Assembly (NCBI GenBank): GCA_018136815.1
Contig: CM030933.1
Location: 5,472,282-5,536,281, forward strand
DNA length: 64,000 bases
Direction of reading: 5' to 3'
Origin: Isochrysis galbana
Taxonomy: Eukaryota; Haptophyta; Isochrysidales; Isochrysidaceae
Shown: positions 46,840-58,200 of the stretch, piece by piece
Numbering within the stretch: the stretch's first letter is position 1
Layout of the letters: each line of letters opens with the position of its first letter
Notes under the pieces: model-generated
The model's input: the letters and a program-made list of their open reading frames with translations, nothing else
Told to the model about the DNA's origin: nothing
The model's database searches: none
Position numbers and translations under genes: made by a program

Positions 46840-47461
46840 ATGCTCGTAAAGTTGCACCTTACCGTGGTTGTGGCGGGACTGACGCCCAAGGCTATTATCG
46901 CTGCGCCCACCACCATGGCCGTCGCCTTGCCTGCCGTGGCTATGCTCTGGCCAAAGGCAGTCCCTCAAGTCACCAATCTTACCTCGCTGGCCATCATCGA
47001 TGTTGTACCCGGGGCTGTGGCGAAGCCTATCGCCACCCCTCACCCCACTGCTGTGACTGAGCCCACCGTAGGTCGCACCACCACCGCCACAGCCGGCCCC
47101 ACCACCACTGCTGCCGCCACCACTGCTGCCGCCCCTGCGGCTGCCGCCCCCGCCGCCGATGTCGACGCGTCGACGCTGCCGCCACCAAGACTGGAGACGT
47201 CGCCAACAGCAACGCCGCCACCACTGCCGCCACAGGTGAAGTCGCTATCTGCGCCATGCGAGTCACCGCCACCAAGCTCGTCTCCAAAGCCGCTAGCATG
47301 GCCATCGTGGCCACTAAAGGCATTCGGATCAAAGTCAATCTTGCTGCCTTCAGAATGATTCCATCCACCATATCCAAAAATCTCGTAATGAATCCTCAAT
47401 CTTGACTTGGACTTGGTCAATTTTCACCCTTAGAAGTTAAAATAGCTGTTTGACCGCCCTA
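46840..47461 (-). mobile_element. Truncated member of the TAGGGCGGTCAAA family
   Basis: The end CTGTTTGACCGCCCTA closes at 47461. Reading inward on the minus strand gives the MTKS-type peptide start seen at 39401 and a Gly/Asp/His-rich frame (IHYEIFGYGGWNHSEGSKID). 46840-47355 is an inverted, closely matching copy of about 52693-53213. Homology stops abruptly at 46840 where CT-rich DNA begins. Old and incomplete. Confidence 0.55.
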
Positions 47462-48469
47462 GAGACTATTAAAAGGTTTAATTTAATTCTCCGAAACTGC
47501 CTAGTAGTTCCTTGGCTGGCGCCAAAACCCCAGATTACTTGGGTGAGTACCGATTAATCATTAATTGGTTCTTCCGAGCCCTGCCCTTGCGAGGCGGTAG
47601 AAAGGGGGGGTTAACGGTTAACGGCGGACTTGGGGAAGGAGGAATGGGAGACTGGTGTAAATTATCGTTAGAAACATGATGAAGGGGGTGGGACCACGGA
47701 CCATGGAGCGGTCGTAGGAGTACTCGGTGACGTCGTATCGAGATTGTGTCGGTGGTGGCGTTCAGCGTTCAGGCTCAGTCAGCCTACAGCCTACCCGGGC
47801 CAGGTAGCGGGGAGACAGCGCGGGTGGGAGGTGGGATCCCCGCCGACGACCTACTGAGTCGGACGGAGAACAACCATCGTAAGGAGAAATAATAATAATA
47901 ATCTAACTGAGCATTAGTACCACTACTCTCACTAGCCCGGTACTAACACGACAGCCCTCCGCGCACCTGCCCGTACACCTTGGCGCGTGCTGTTGTCACA
48001 GATACATACACCTATGCACCCCTCCACATCTCCCCCCTCGCAGGCCCCCGGCTCCCATTCTAACTCCCCACAAGTTAAGATGAGGGAAAACCCATTGAGG
48101 CGGACCGAACGACGCCGGCCGACTCTCCGGGAAAAAGCACCGGGGGGGGGGGAGGAACCTCTCGTCAAAAAAGGAGAACGGCCCTTAACAGCTCACGCCG
48201 CGAGCAGTTCTCGAGAAATAAGCAACTGCGCCTCGAGTATACCTGCCACAAGGGTATCCGAGACGTCTTGAGCCGCTCCCTTCCCATCTCCCTCCTATCG
48301 CCAGTCGCCCCCCTTCGCCCGTTTGCTAACGCAAACGGGGCTCGTTTCTCACCACACTCCATCGGGGGGGGTGCAAATCCCCCCCTCTCCCTCGTTCCAT
48401 TCTCTTCCGCCCCGGTCCCTGCGGCGCGTCGCCATGCGACGCGCCATGGCCTGCTCTCAGAGGTCCTTC

Positions 48470-48835
48470 AGGGGCGCCCAGAGGGCCAGCAGGGGCAGCT
48501 CAGGGGGCAGTGGAGGCTGGGGCTCAGCCCCTGGCCCCCCTGCCTCTCCCTCGCTCGCCTCGCTGGCCTTGGGTGCCGCCCTGAGGCCCCTGTCTGCCTG
48601 GCGACCAGGGATGGGGGGGGGAGTCAGTACGAGAGCTGGCCCATGCGGGTCTGGGAGTGCGGCTCGCGACCCGCGCCCACTAGGGGTCTGGGGGCTGAAT
48701 TGATGAGTGCCCTGCCCCTGCCAGAGGGTAGGGGCTGGGGTTGAATGTACGGGCCCACCCCGGGGGGTGTCCGCGATGGAGAGAGGGGGGCGCGAGGCCC
48801 CCATTGACCCCCACTTATAAAAGTAGGTTGACCAT
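48470..48835 (+). repeat. Dispersed repeat family R3, copy 2
   Basis: Same module order as 24190-24555: CTGGCCCCCCTGCCTCTCCC, CTCGCTCGCC, a G-run with GTCAGTACGAGAG, then GGGGGGCGCGAGGCCCCCAT ... TATAAAAGTAGGTT. Its end block is repeated, inverted, at 52350-52490. Around it, 47462-48470 has no supported gene. Confidence 0.6.
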
Positions 48836-49194
48836 CGTACGGAGAAGGCGGTGGACTTCAGGATCAGTGCCGCACTCGCCGCTACCTCCTTCGCAGAGAA
48901 AACGAATGTACGGTTGGCAGACGACAGGGTTGTGAGCCCCGTCGCCTGTACCATACTTCTAGAGCTCGGTTTCAGGCGTGCCAGGCGGTGCGCGGGGACG
49001 GAAAGCGCAGTACGCGCAGCCGTTGGCGGTCGTCCATACTTTGACATCGCGTTCGAGATCCTCGAGCCGCGGCGCCGTCATCGAGGCATCGGAGGGCCGG
49101 CAGCAGTGAGGGCCGCGCGGAGGGCAGGGTGCCCGGCGTATCGAGAGATCTGCCAGAAACGGGCTCGCGCTCGGGACCAGCTTCTCGAGTCCCA

Positions 49195-49395
49195 TGCGGA
49201 GAGGCTGAAGGACGCTGAAGGACGCGCTGCGGGACAGCGCTGAAGGACGCTGAAGGACACTGAAGGACGCTCTGCGGGACAACGCTGAAGGACGCGCTGC
49301 GGGACAACGCTGAAGGGGACGCTGAGGGGCGCTGAGGGACGCTGGGGGACGCTGGGGGACGCTGAGGGACGCGCTGGGGGACTTCCGCGCGGGGG
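49195..49395. repeat. GCTGAAGGAC minisatellite
   Basis: Units of 10-13 bases, GCTGAAGGAC / GCTGCGGGACA / GCTGGGGGAC, repeated about 17 times with higher-order alternation. It shifts from GAAGGAC to GGGGGAC units along its length. Confidence 0.85.
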
Positions 49396-49751
49396 AGGTG
49401 AGGGAAGAGAACACGGCGTCTCAACGCGCGGACGCGAAAGAGAACCGCCGTCTCGGCGTGCCCATCCTACAAAACAACTGCGGTTAAATGACCATGACAC
49501 TAAACAGTCCACGGCCGCGGCCGCGTGTGCGGTGTGCGGTGCGAATATTACTTTATTGTTTCTTTTAGAAAGGACGTCTTCTTGCTCTTGCCGTCCACCC
49601 ACGGCCTCTCTCCCCTCTCTCTCGCCCTCTCGCGCTCCCTCCCTCCCTCCCTCCCTCTCTCTACCCCTCACCCCCGACCCCTCTCCTCTCCTCTCTTGTC
49701 TCCTCTCTCGCGAGTCTCTCGAAAGGCGCGATTCACTACTCGGCACGCGCG

Positions 49752-50711
49752 ATGCCTATGCTCAAGCTGGTGCAGTGGGCGGCTCCTGCGATCGAACGTG
49801 TGAGCGCCGCCTCGACCCTCGGAGCGCCAAACGCCCTGTATGAGCGCGGCCGCCACTTCCACTTGCTCACGCATGAGCCGGGGCAGGAGAGGCTCGACCT
49901 ACCCATCTGGGTCTCGCGCCCACACACGATCGAGTACAACGACTCAGCTGCCGGGCCGATTGTGCGCACGCCGGTGCCGGGCGTGCAGGGCGCATTCGTG
50001 CTGAGCAATGTGCTCTCGCCCGCAGAATGCGATCAAATCAACTCGGTCGCCACCGCGATGGGCTTCACCGAAGACGCGCCCGTGTCACTGGGTCGCAGGA
50101 TCCGGCACAACCTCAGCTGCGTCTGGCTTGCCGACGAGTCAGTCTGGGTGCCTGTATGGCGACGGATCGCCTCCTTCATGCCCTCACGAATCAATGGCGG
50201 CGAGCCGGCTGGGCTCAATCAGCGCTGGCGTCTGTACCGCTACTGCGAGGATGACATCTTCAAACTCCACACCGACGGATCGTGGCCAGGGTCCAAGGCA
50301 AGGGAGGGTCCCAACGGCGAAGGGAGTGGAGTGGTGATCCGCGACGCCTACGGGGATCGCTGGTCGCAGATGACGTTGCTCCTCTACCTCGACGAAAGCT
50401 ACGAGGGGGGCGGCACTTCCTTCTTGGTGGATGGCGCCGGTCGACCTGCGGCCTCGCCTGCACAGCCAAATGCACTCATGCGAACCGTTCATGTCCCCAA
50501 GGGCGGCGCCCTTTGTTTCTTCCATGGTGAGCACCCGCTTTCTCTTCTGCACGAGGGCTCCCTCGTCTCCGAGGGCACCAAAACTATCGTGCGCTCGGAC
50601 GTTTTGTACATGCTCGATGGCGCCCCGCTACCTCCCGATGATGCTGCCCGCACGCAATGCTCAGGGTCGGGCTCCAGCTCCGAAGCAACCAACCTGAAGG
50701 AGGACCTTTAA
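49752..50711 (+). CDS. Prolyl-4-hydroxylase-like 2-oxoglutarate/Fe(II) dioxygenase
   Basis: 319 residues, single exon, from ATG 49752 after a CT-rich leader. The fold is the P4H double-stranded beta-helix: VLSNVLSPAECDQINSVATA (entry helix), WRLYRYCEDDIFKLHTDGSW with the iron ligands His173 and Asp175, MTLLLYLDESYEGGGTSFLV, PKGGALCFFHGEHPLSLLHE with His267 as distal ligand, and GTKTIVRSDVLY supplying the 2-oxoglutarate-binding basic residue. All metal ligands are present, so it should be active; hydroxylation of a prolyl or other side chain is the family reaction, substrate unknown. No signal peptide, so probably cytosolic or nuclear. Confidence 0.85.
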   Translation: MPMLKLVQWAAPAIERVSAASTLGAPNALYERGRHFHLLTHEPGQERLDLPIWVSRPHTIEYNDSAAGPIVRTPVPGVQGAFVLSNVLSPAECDQINSVATAMGFTEDAPVSLGRRIRHNLSCVWLADESVWVPVWRRIASFMPSRINGGEPAGLNQRWRLYRYCEDDIFKLHTDGSWPGSKAREGPNGEGSGVVIRDAYGDRWSQMTLLLYLDESYEGGGTSFLVDGAGRPAASPAQPNALMRTVHVPKGGALCFFHGEHPLSLLHEGSLVSEGTKTIVRSDVLYMLDGAPLPPDDAARTQCSGSGSSSEATNLKEDL

Positions 50712-51569
50712 GCCGCCGCAGCACTCGCCACCCAAAGTTTGGATGCTGCACGATGCGTTCAGCAAGGCGAATTGTCATGTCGCGTTGAAGCAGAGGTGTT
50801 CTTGGGGGCAGTGAGTTGACCAGAAGAAGGCGCAAATACGGCGTGACGTCACTTCGCACTACTAGGCAGCTATCATGAATTATGAAGCAACGGGCGATGC
50901 TGACTCGATCTGAGGCCCCGAAAGGCCGTCAACAAACGGCTAGCAGCGGTCACCAAGCGACGGTGGCGGAATCGCTCCTCGAAGCTTTTCAATCCAGCTC
51001 CTTCTCTCCTCGGTGTGAAATAGGATCTTGAGAGAGAAGTTCGAGCCGCGTTGCCTGCGCCACGTTGGTGTGGGCGCGTGCGCATGCTCGTGTACGTTTG
51101 CCGCATGGAAGTCTCCCTGTTTGTGGAGTGGTACAGCACTCATCACTGCACATCAGCCCCTGTCTCAAGGATTGCTCCCAGCGCTAGCTGAAAAATTACA
51201 AGAACAAGTATTAATTATATGTTAGCCTATGTCAGAGCCAACAAAGCAATTTTTGCTGGGTTCATTCGTGGGGGGCACGAGCCTCGCCCCGCCTCTTTTC
51301 GCAGAAGGTGCAATACTCGGGTGCCCGCTTTTTTCACTTTTCACCCCCGCACCCCCCCATTTTGGTATAAGACTACAGCGAGCACCCACACTTTGGAGGG
51401 TAGACCGGCGGCTCGCCACCCTTCATTTCAGGGACTCCTCCGAGGCGCGCCCGGCCCCATTTTTCATCCCACTCCCCTCCTTTTGTATGTTGGTTGGGGT
51501 TGGGGCGCTTATTTTGTGACGGGCGCGGGTGCAACTTGAAGGCAAGTTTTTTACGCCTCGGCCCATTCG

Positions 51570-52000
51570 GCCGGGTGACGTTAGCGTAGTTGTGGGCGCC
51601 ACACACGGCCGACTTCGGCGCGAGCGCGCGGGCAGCAGCAGTAGCAACGATTGGCGTGGCTGCTAGGGCGGCATATTTGGATATGGTGCCTGGTGGGGCA
51701 TTCTATCTCAGTGGATGGCCGAGAAAGCGCCGGCAGCCACCAGACCAGCGCGCCCGGTCGCGTTCGAAAGTTGGGCACTCCGTCCCATTCTGCCGGGTGA
51801 TGTTAGCGTAGTTGTCGGCGCCACACACGGCCGACTTCGGCGCGATGCGCGCGGGCGGCGGCGGCGATTGGCGTGGGTGGCAGAACGGCATTGTTTGAGC
51901 TTTGGTTGTTGTCGATGCATCCACACTAGTCACATCGACCAAAACACGCGAGGAGCGCGCCCGGTAGCGGTGGGAAGTTGGGTACTCGAGCGCATCTCGG
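51570..52000. repeat. Imperfect tandem duplication, unit about 215 bases
   Basis: Blocks such as GACGTTAGCGTAGTTGTGGG, CGCCACACACGGCCGACTTC, GATTGGCGTGG, CGCGCCCGGT and GAAGTTGGGCACTC occur twice in order (about 51572-51785 and 51786-52000), with a few percent or more divergence. Non-coding. 50712-51570 carries a weak relative of the 2225/29940 repeat and no gene. Confidence 0.7.
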
Positions 52001-52349
52001 TACGTAAAGGTAGCCTGGCCTAGAAGTAAACTAAACGTCAAGGACCGCCGCCAGCGGCAGGTGCGACGGGTGGCGCTCCGCCGGTCGGCCTGCCCGCTCC
52101 GAGCCTCTACGACCCTACGTGGCCATGCTGTACGGCCACAAGGAGTTCCCTCTGGACCCCTGCCTCGCTGCGCTCCTAGCGGGCGGCCTTCCGCCCACGA
52201 GCGCAGCGACAGTGGCGCCCCAAGGGTGTTTGTATGTATGTGGTGCACGTAGAGCGTGAGGATGGCAAGGGCAAGGGCACTGTGGACTATGGACCTCATG
52301 TGCCGCCCGTCCGGCGTCCGGTAGCGGTGCCAAGTTAGCCGCCGCTCTA

Positions 52350-52490
52350 GCAACCTACATTTATAAGTGGGGTCAATGGGGGCCTCGCGCCCCCCTCTCT
52401 CCATCGCGGACACCCCCCGGGGTGGGCCCGTACAATCAACCCCAGCCCTTGCCCTCTGGCAGGGGCTGGGCAATCAACACTCTGGCCCAG
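52350..52490 (-). repeat. Dispersed repeat family R3, copy 3 (end fragment)
   Basis: Inverse of 48700-48835: ACCTACATTTATAAGTGGGG, GGGGGCCTCGCGCCCCCCTC, CCCCCGGGGTGGGCCCGTAC and GCCCTCTGGCAGGGGCTGGG. Confidence 0.65.
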
Positions 52491-53355
52491 TGAAAGTGAA
52501 AATATATTCCTGTGCGTATAGAACCAGGATCTTTGGTCCGGGTCAGCTGCCGATGCCCATGGTTTCGTGTTTCGCTGCGAGTGGCGCGCATGAAGGCCAC
52601 CGGTAAAATAATACCGGAGGCGGGCCTGAAATATATTTCCGCACCGCCGTCAGAGCAGGCCTGAAATCGGGTATTTTTCGAAAATTTTGCCGGAAGACAG
52701 GCAGCAGGATTGACTTTGATCCGAATGCCTTTAGTGGCCACGATGGCCATGCTAGCGTCTTTGGAGACGAGCTTGGTGGCGGTGACTCGCATGGCGCAGA
52801 TAGCGACTTCACCTGTGGCGGCAGTGGTGGCGGCGCTGCTGTTGGCGACGTCTCCAGTCTTGGTGGCGGCAGCGTCGACATCGGCGGCGGGGGCGGCAGC
52901 CGCAGGGGCGGCAGCAGTGGTGGCGGCAGCAGTGGTGGTGGGGCCGGCTGTGGCGGTGGTGGTGCGACCTACGGTGGGCTCAGTCACAGCAGTGGGGTGA
53001 GGGGTGGCGATAGGCTTCGCCATAGCCCCGGGTACAACATCGATGATGGCCAGCGAGGTAAGGTTGGTGACTTGAGGGACTGCCTTTGGCCAGAGCATAG
53101 AGCATAGCCACGGCAGGCAAGGCGACGGCCATGGTGGTGGGCGCAGCGATAACGGCATTGGGCGCCAGTCCCGCCACAACCACGGTAAGGTGCAACTTTA
53201 CGAGCATCCAACTGGCCATGGCGACGAGCGGCGCTACCAGCGCCACAATGATGGCATACACAAGCATGGCACGCGGAGCCTAGGCCTAGGCGAGCAACAA
53301 GATCGGGTTAAAGAGGGGGATGGCGGCGGGCGCCACTTCGGCATGCCTATCGATG

Positions 53356-54896
53356 TGTGGAAATCAAAGCCGCAGCTTGGATTGTAACGAGGTGAACGAG
53401 ATGTAACGAGATGGCCTGATGGCCCGACGACGAGATGAACGAGATGGCCTTGATGGCCCGACGAGATGAACGAGATGGCCTTGGGGCCCGACGAGATGAA
53501 CGAGATTTTCGGGTAACGGAACTGGACGAGGAGTTTCCCCACTAAGCTTGGTCGTAATGCGGTGAAACCGTTTTTCGAGACAAGCGGGAAACCGGGGCGG
53601 AAGGAACTGGCAAGGAAGTCGGCAGGAAGGCAGAGGAAATGTCTTGGCAAGGCGACGGAGGCAGGATTTTAACGGTAGCCGGAATTTTTAACAGTAGGAA
53701 GAGGCAGGAATTTTTAACAGTAGGAAGAGGCAGGATTTCTAACGGTAGACGGAGTGCGGAATTTAACGGTAGACGAAGAGCGTGGAATTTAACTGTAGAA
53801 GAAGAGCGGAGAGGAGAAGGAGCGGGGCTCGAACTGCAGAGCGCTCCGTCCGGACTCGAACTCGCGACCCAGAGCAAAAGGTTGGTGGAGGCGGTGGGTT
53901 GAACCACTATGCCACGTGAGAGTTTACGTAGCCATAGGGCCGATGGGAAGGGCTGAGAACCGCCCTATATACTCTGGGTTTTTTTCTCTTCTTTTTCACT
54001 TTTCTTCTTCTTTCTTCCTCTGTTCTTTTTACTGTTTACTGTTTTTCTTTTACTGTTATTTCTTTTTGCCTCTGAGACATCGCGAATGCGACACCCCCCG
54101 ACTTAATCACGAGCGTCCTCGCGAGCCTTCTGCAAGCGGAATCCTTATGTCTCTAAATTGTGGAAATCAAAGCCGCAGCTTGGATTGTAACGAGGTGAAC
54201 GAGATGTAACGAGATGGCCTGATGGCCCGACGACGAGATGAACGAGATGGCCTTGATGGCCCGACGAGATGAACGAGATGGCCTTGGGGCCCGACGAGAT
54301 GAACGAGATTTTCGGGTAACGGAACTGGACGAGGAGTTTCCCCACTAAGCTTGGTCGTAATGCGGTGAAACCGTTTTTCGAGACAAGCGGGAAACCGGGG
54401 CGGAAGGAACTGGCAAGGAAGTCGGCAGGAAGGCAGAGGAAATGTCTTGGCAAGGCGACGGAGGCAGGATTTTAACGGTAGCCGGAATTTTTAACAGTAG
54501 GAAGAGGCAGGAATTTTTAACAGTAGGAAGAGGCAGGATTTCTAACGGTAGACGGAGTGCGGAATTTAACGGTAGACGAAGAGCGTGGAATTTAACTGTA
54601 GAAGAAGAGCGGAGAGGAGAAGGAGCGGGGCTCGAACTGCAGAGCGCTCCGTCCGGACTCGAACTCGCGACCCAGAGCAAAAGGTTGGTGGAGGCGGTGG
54701 GTTGAACCACTATGCCACGTGAGAGTTTACGTAGCCATAGGGCCGATGGGAAGGGCTGAGAACCGCCCTATATACTCTGGGTTTTTTTCTCTTCTTTTTC
54801 ACTTTTCTTCTTCTTTCTTCCTCTGTTCTTTTTACTGTTTACTGTTTTTCTTTTACTGTTATTTCTTTTTGCCTCTGAGACATCGCGAATGCGACA
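53356..54896 (-). mobile_element. TRIM-type LTR element, complete, young
   Basis: Two direct repeats of 738 bp (53356-54093 and 54159-54896) start TG and end CA, flank only 65 bp (54094-54158), and are bordered by CGATG on both sides (53351-53355 and 54897-54901), a 5-bp target duplication. The repeats look identical wherever I compared them, so the insertion is recent. Minus-strand orientation is suggested by a GTATATAG box and a G-run next to one repeat. There is no coding capacity: a terminal-repeat retrotransposon in miniature that would need enzymes from elsewhere. Each repeat carries a tRNA-like A box and B box (minus strand). It looks whole. Confidence 0.85.
53849..53920 (-). other. 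tRNA-like pol III promoter boxes inside the terminal repeat
   Basis: On the minus strand, TGGCATAGTGGTTCAACCC fits the A box and GAGTTCGAGTCC the B box, at tRNA-like spacing. The stems do not fold into a convincing tRNA, so this is a SINE-like or relic tRNA segment. The second terminal repeat has the same at about 54652-54723. Confidence 0.5.
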
Positions 54897-55901
54897 CGAT
54901 GGCGACGTGCATGCCAGCGTCGGCGGGCGCCACAGAGGTTCATTTTTTGACGTGGGCAGCGACGATGGGCGTGGCCAAGGTGGCAAGGTGGGTTGCAAGG
55001 GTACAACGACGGTGGTGATTGGCGTGCCAACTTCGGCGCCGGCGACTTTGGGCGCAGAGGTTGGCGAGATGCTGGTGGCTAGAACGACAGCTCGCACGAC
55101 CGCGTCGGTGGGCCGTACGGTGACAGGTCGTATGTATGTCGATGGGCGCTATCGCGACGGGCAGTATCGCGACGGGCAGTATCGTGATGGGCAGTATCGC
55201 GATGAGCGATACCACGATGAGCGATATCGCGATGAGCGATATCGCGACCGGCAATACGAAGATTGTCGCGGCGGTGGGCGTTGGCATGGCGCCATAAACC
55301 ACAGGTACGATGGCGTTGCATGCCTGTCATTGCCCGGCCACCAGTTTCTAGAGTCACCACAGCACCATGCATGCGATTACGCCAAGCGGGGTTCAGGAAG
55401 CAGCAGCGGCCCTTCTTCGGTTCTTCTTAACCCCCCGTGTGGCGTGGCCCTTCCTCCCTCTTCGCCTGATTCCGCGGAGGTGATGCGAGCATGCGAGCGC
55501 GCAAGATGGCGCGGCTCCGCGTCACTTACGAGTCGAGCCATGCCGCCTTGGCTCTTGGCTGAAGAAGAAGCGGAGGCGGAGATGCGAGCGCAGGTGCGAA
55601 GCCGCAGGCGGAAGACAGAGGAGGCGGCGGTGGCCAAACTGTGGGGCGCCAAGCAGCTGTAGTAGCCTATCCCCTATGTTTATGAGAGTGAGTGTGTGTG
55701 CCATTACTTGTTCCTAGACAATTAACAATCGCATTGACAAATGCAACTTTGGCAATGACAATGTAGCTGTTTATGGTCTCCGGCTGGGGTTTATGATCTC
55801 CGGCTGAGGCTCGTTCAAGCTAGAAGGAACGAAACGAGAACCCGAATTCTAGGCCGCTAGGGACGAACCCTACCAACCTAGATGTACCTGAGCTTCACCG
55901 T

Positions 55902-57264
55902 CCTAGATGGGAAATACGTTTTTACCGTTTTTCTGTGAAGACCCAAAACAGGTCGTTTTTGCCGTTTTTGCAACCCCTTCCGTTTTTGTCTCCGTTTTTG
56001 AATGGCAACGCGAGCACTCATGCACCGCGCGCTGAGCATGAACATATGCGCGCGCACTTATGCGTGCTTGGAGAGAAAGAGAGGGGGGAGGGGAGAGAGG
56101 GCGGGGGGGCAGAGAGAGAACGGTGATGAAGGGGCGAGAGTGAGAGGGAGGGAGGGAAGGAAGGGGGGGGGCACAGAGCGAGAGGGAGAGAGAGGGAGGG
56201 AGAGGGAGAGAGAGAAGGGAGCAAGAGGGAGCAAGAGAGAGGGAGAGTGAGAGCGAGGGGGAGAGGGAGCAAGGGAGAGAGAGAGAGAGAAGAGAGCAAG
56301 AGGGAGCAAGAGCGAGGGAGAAGGAGAAAGAAGGAGAGCTAGGGGAGAGGGAGCGAGGGGGAGAGAGAGCAAGGGGGAGAGAGAGCAAGGGGGAGAGAGA
56401 GCAAGGGGGAGGAGGGGGGAGATGGAGAGAGAGCGAGAGAGCGCGCACGCGAGGGAGAGACAGAGCGCGAGGAGAGACAGACACAGAGGGATGGAGGGAG
56501 GGAGGGGGGGGGGGGAGGGAGAGCGAGCGAAAGCGAGGGAGGGAGGGAGAGAAGGGAGAGCGAGCGAGCGAGAAAGAGTGAGGGGGGAACTGGGGGGGGG
56601 GGGGGGGGGGGGGGGGGGAGAGAGAGAGGGAGAGCGAGCGAAAAGGGGAAGAGCGAGAGAGGGGAGAGCGAGGCAGCGAGAGCGAGGCAGCGAGAGCGAG
56701 GCAGCGAGAGCGAGGCAGCGAGAGCGAGGCAGCCAGAGCGAGGCAGCCAGAGCGAGGCAGCGACGAGAGCGAGGCAGCGAGAGCGAGGCAGCGAGAGCGA
56801 GGCAGCGAGAGCGAGGCAGCGAGAGCGAGGCAGCCAGAGCGAGGCAGCGAGAGCGAGGCAGCGAGAGCGAGGCACCGAGAGCGAGGCACCGAGAGCCAGG
56901 CACCGAGAGCCAGGCACCGAGAGCCAGGCAGCGAGAGAGAGGCAGCGAGATAGAGGGAGGGGGAGGAGCGAGAGGGAGAGCGAGGGAGAGCGGGGGAGAG
57001 CGAGGGAGAGCGAGGGAGAGCGCGAGAGCGAGGGGGAGAGGGGGGGAGCGAGAGAGGGAGAGAGGGAGAGCGAGTGAGCGAGCGGGAGAGAGCGCGCGCG
57101 CGCACCCGACCGAGCGCCCTCGCCCGGCAAGAATTCGTTAGAGAGCCCCCCCCCCCCCTCCGGTACTGTTTTTGGGACTGTTTTTGTCTGTTTTTCTACG
57201 AAGGCCAAAAACAGACTGTTTTTACTGTTTTTGGACGCCCCCCCCTCTGTTTTTCCCATCTAGG
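55902..57264. mobile_element. Non-autonomous DNA transposon, CCTAGATGGGAAA family
   Basis: The 1363-bp element is flanked by TTCACCGT at 55894-55901 and 57265-57272. The ends are CCTAGATGGGAAA and its inverse TTTTCCCATCTAGG. Subterminal zones at both ends repeat motifs such as TTTTTCTGTGAAGACCCAAA / TTTTTCTACGAAGGCC and CTGTTTTT. The centre is almost pure purine on the plus strand with a GAGCGAGGCAGC minisatellite (56660-56940). No real gene inside. Shares ends with 36227-36456. Confidence 0.78.
56660..56940. repeat. 12-base minisatellite GAGCGAGGCAGC
   Basis: About 22 tandem copies of GAGCGAGGCAGC with single-base variants (CAGCCA, CACCGA) clustered toward the right. It lies inside the transposon 55902-57264, within a 1-kb purine-only strand (56080-57110). 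Confidence 0.9.
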
Positions 57265-57439
57265 TTCACCGTGTGGCCGCACGGCGAAGGACCTGGGAAT
57301 GAGAGCCTGGAAATCGCATCATCTAGGATGAATGCGACAGGGACAGGCACTGATGCCGATGAACAAAAAACAAAAACCTTCTCGCCGCGCGCCCGGCGTC
57401 GTTTTGAATTTCGGCTCCCCGTGATAGAGTCTAATAGAG

Positions 57440-57690
57440 ATAGAGATAGTGATAGTGACTAATAGTGCATTTAAATTTAGGTTCGTTTTGGGTTCTGCCG
57501 TTTTTTGGTTTTAGTTACTCTTCGTTGTGGGGGCTCCCGGGGAGGTCTGGGGCCCAAAGGCCAAAGGGCACCGAATATGTGCTAGATGGGTGTGTTCGGG
57601 GTCTTACCGCTTTACTTTGGTGTGTTTCCTCTATCCCGACTCTTTATTTTTACACCATTAGAAGTTGAAATAGTGTTTGACCTCGATGTC
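57440..57690 (-). repeat. Diverged end fragment of the TAGGGCGGTCAAA family
   Basis: The minus strand matches 39346-39600 in order: a decayed terminus (GTCAAACACTATTTCAACTTC), then AGCACATATTCGGTGCCCTT, GGGCCCCAGACC and CCCCCACAACGA. No coding sequence. Confidence 0.45.
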
Positions 57691-57774
57691 AAATTTCCCT
57701 TTTGGTTATCTTTAGGTTATCGATGATCTAGCGGTACAGGACAACAGTCCACAGTCAGTCCGCTACTCTAGTGG

Positions 57775-58130
<356 letters not shown>

Positions 58131-58200
58131 TTCTCTCCTCACACACTATCTTTCCCCTCCCTCCCTCCCTCCTCCCTCCCTCCTCTCTCAGAGGGCGCGC

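Larger units (their letters stand above)
52690..55815 (+). mobile_element. Large incomplete member of the element family, split by a younger insertion
   Basis: The left part (52693-53213) is an inverted copy of 46840-47355. The right part (about 55400-55815) is an inverted copy of 39892-40320, with the KLWGAKQL coding end and the CTCCGGCTGAGGCTCGTT terminus. Between them are a Gly/His/Arg-rich region and, at 55140-55255, tandem TATCGCGA-type 15-base units (YRDGQ-like peptide repeats). The element at 53356-54896 is inserted in it. Old and incomplete. It shows that the MTKS-type and KLWGAKQL-type sequences belong to related units. Confidence 0.5.

Noticed and set aside
39346-47461. One 8.1-kb element between the outermost inverted ends
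   Set aside because: The HAD-like gene and unrelated sequence lie between, and 42957 offers a closer right end; two separate members fit better.
53849-53920. A functional tRNA gene
   Set aside because: A and B boxes fit, but the acceptor and T stems do not pair.
53542-54710. Duplicated 121-codon frames as a tandem gene pair
   Set aside because: They are the same stretch of two identical terminal repeats.
54939-55662. YRDGQ/YRDERY repeat frame as an intact gene
   Set aside because: Part of an old incomplete element; the repeats keep it open by chance.
55903-57105. 400-codon Ser/Leu/Pro/Arg frame on the minus strand and its 239-codon partner
   Set aside because: Product of a purine-only strand and a 12-base minisatellite inside a transposon.
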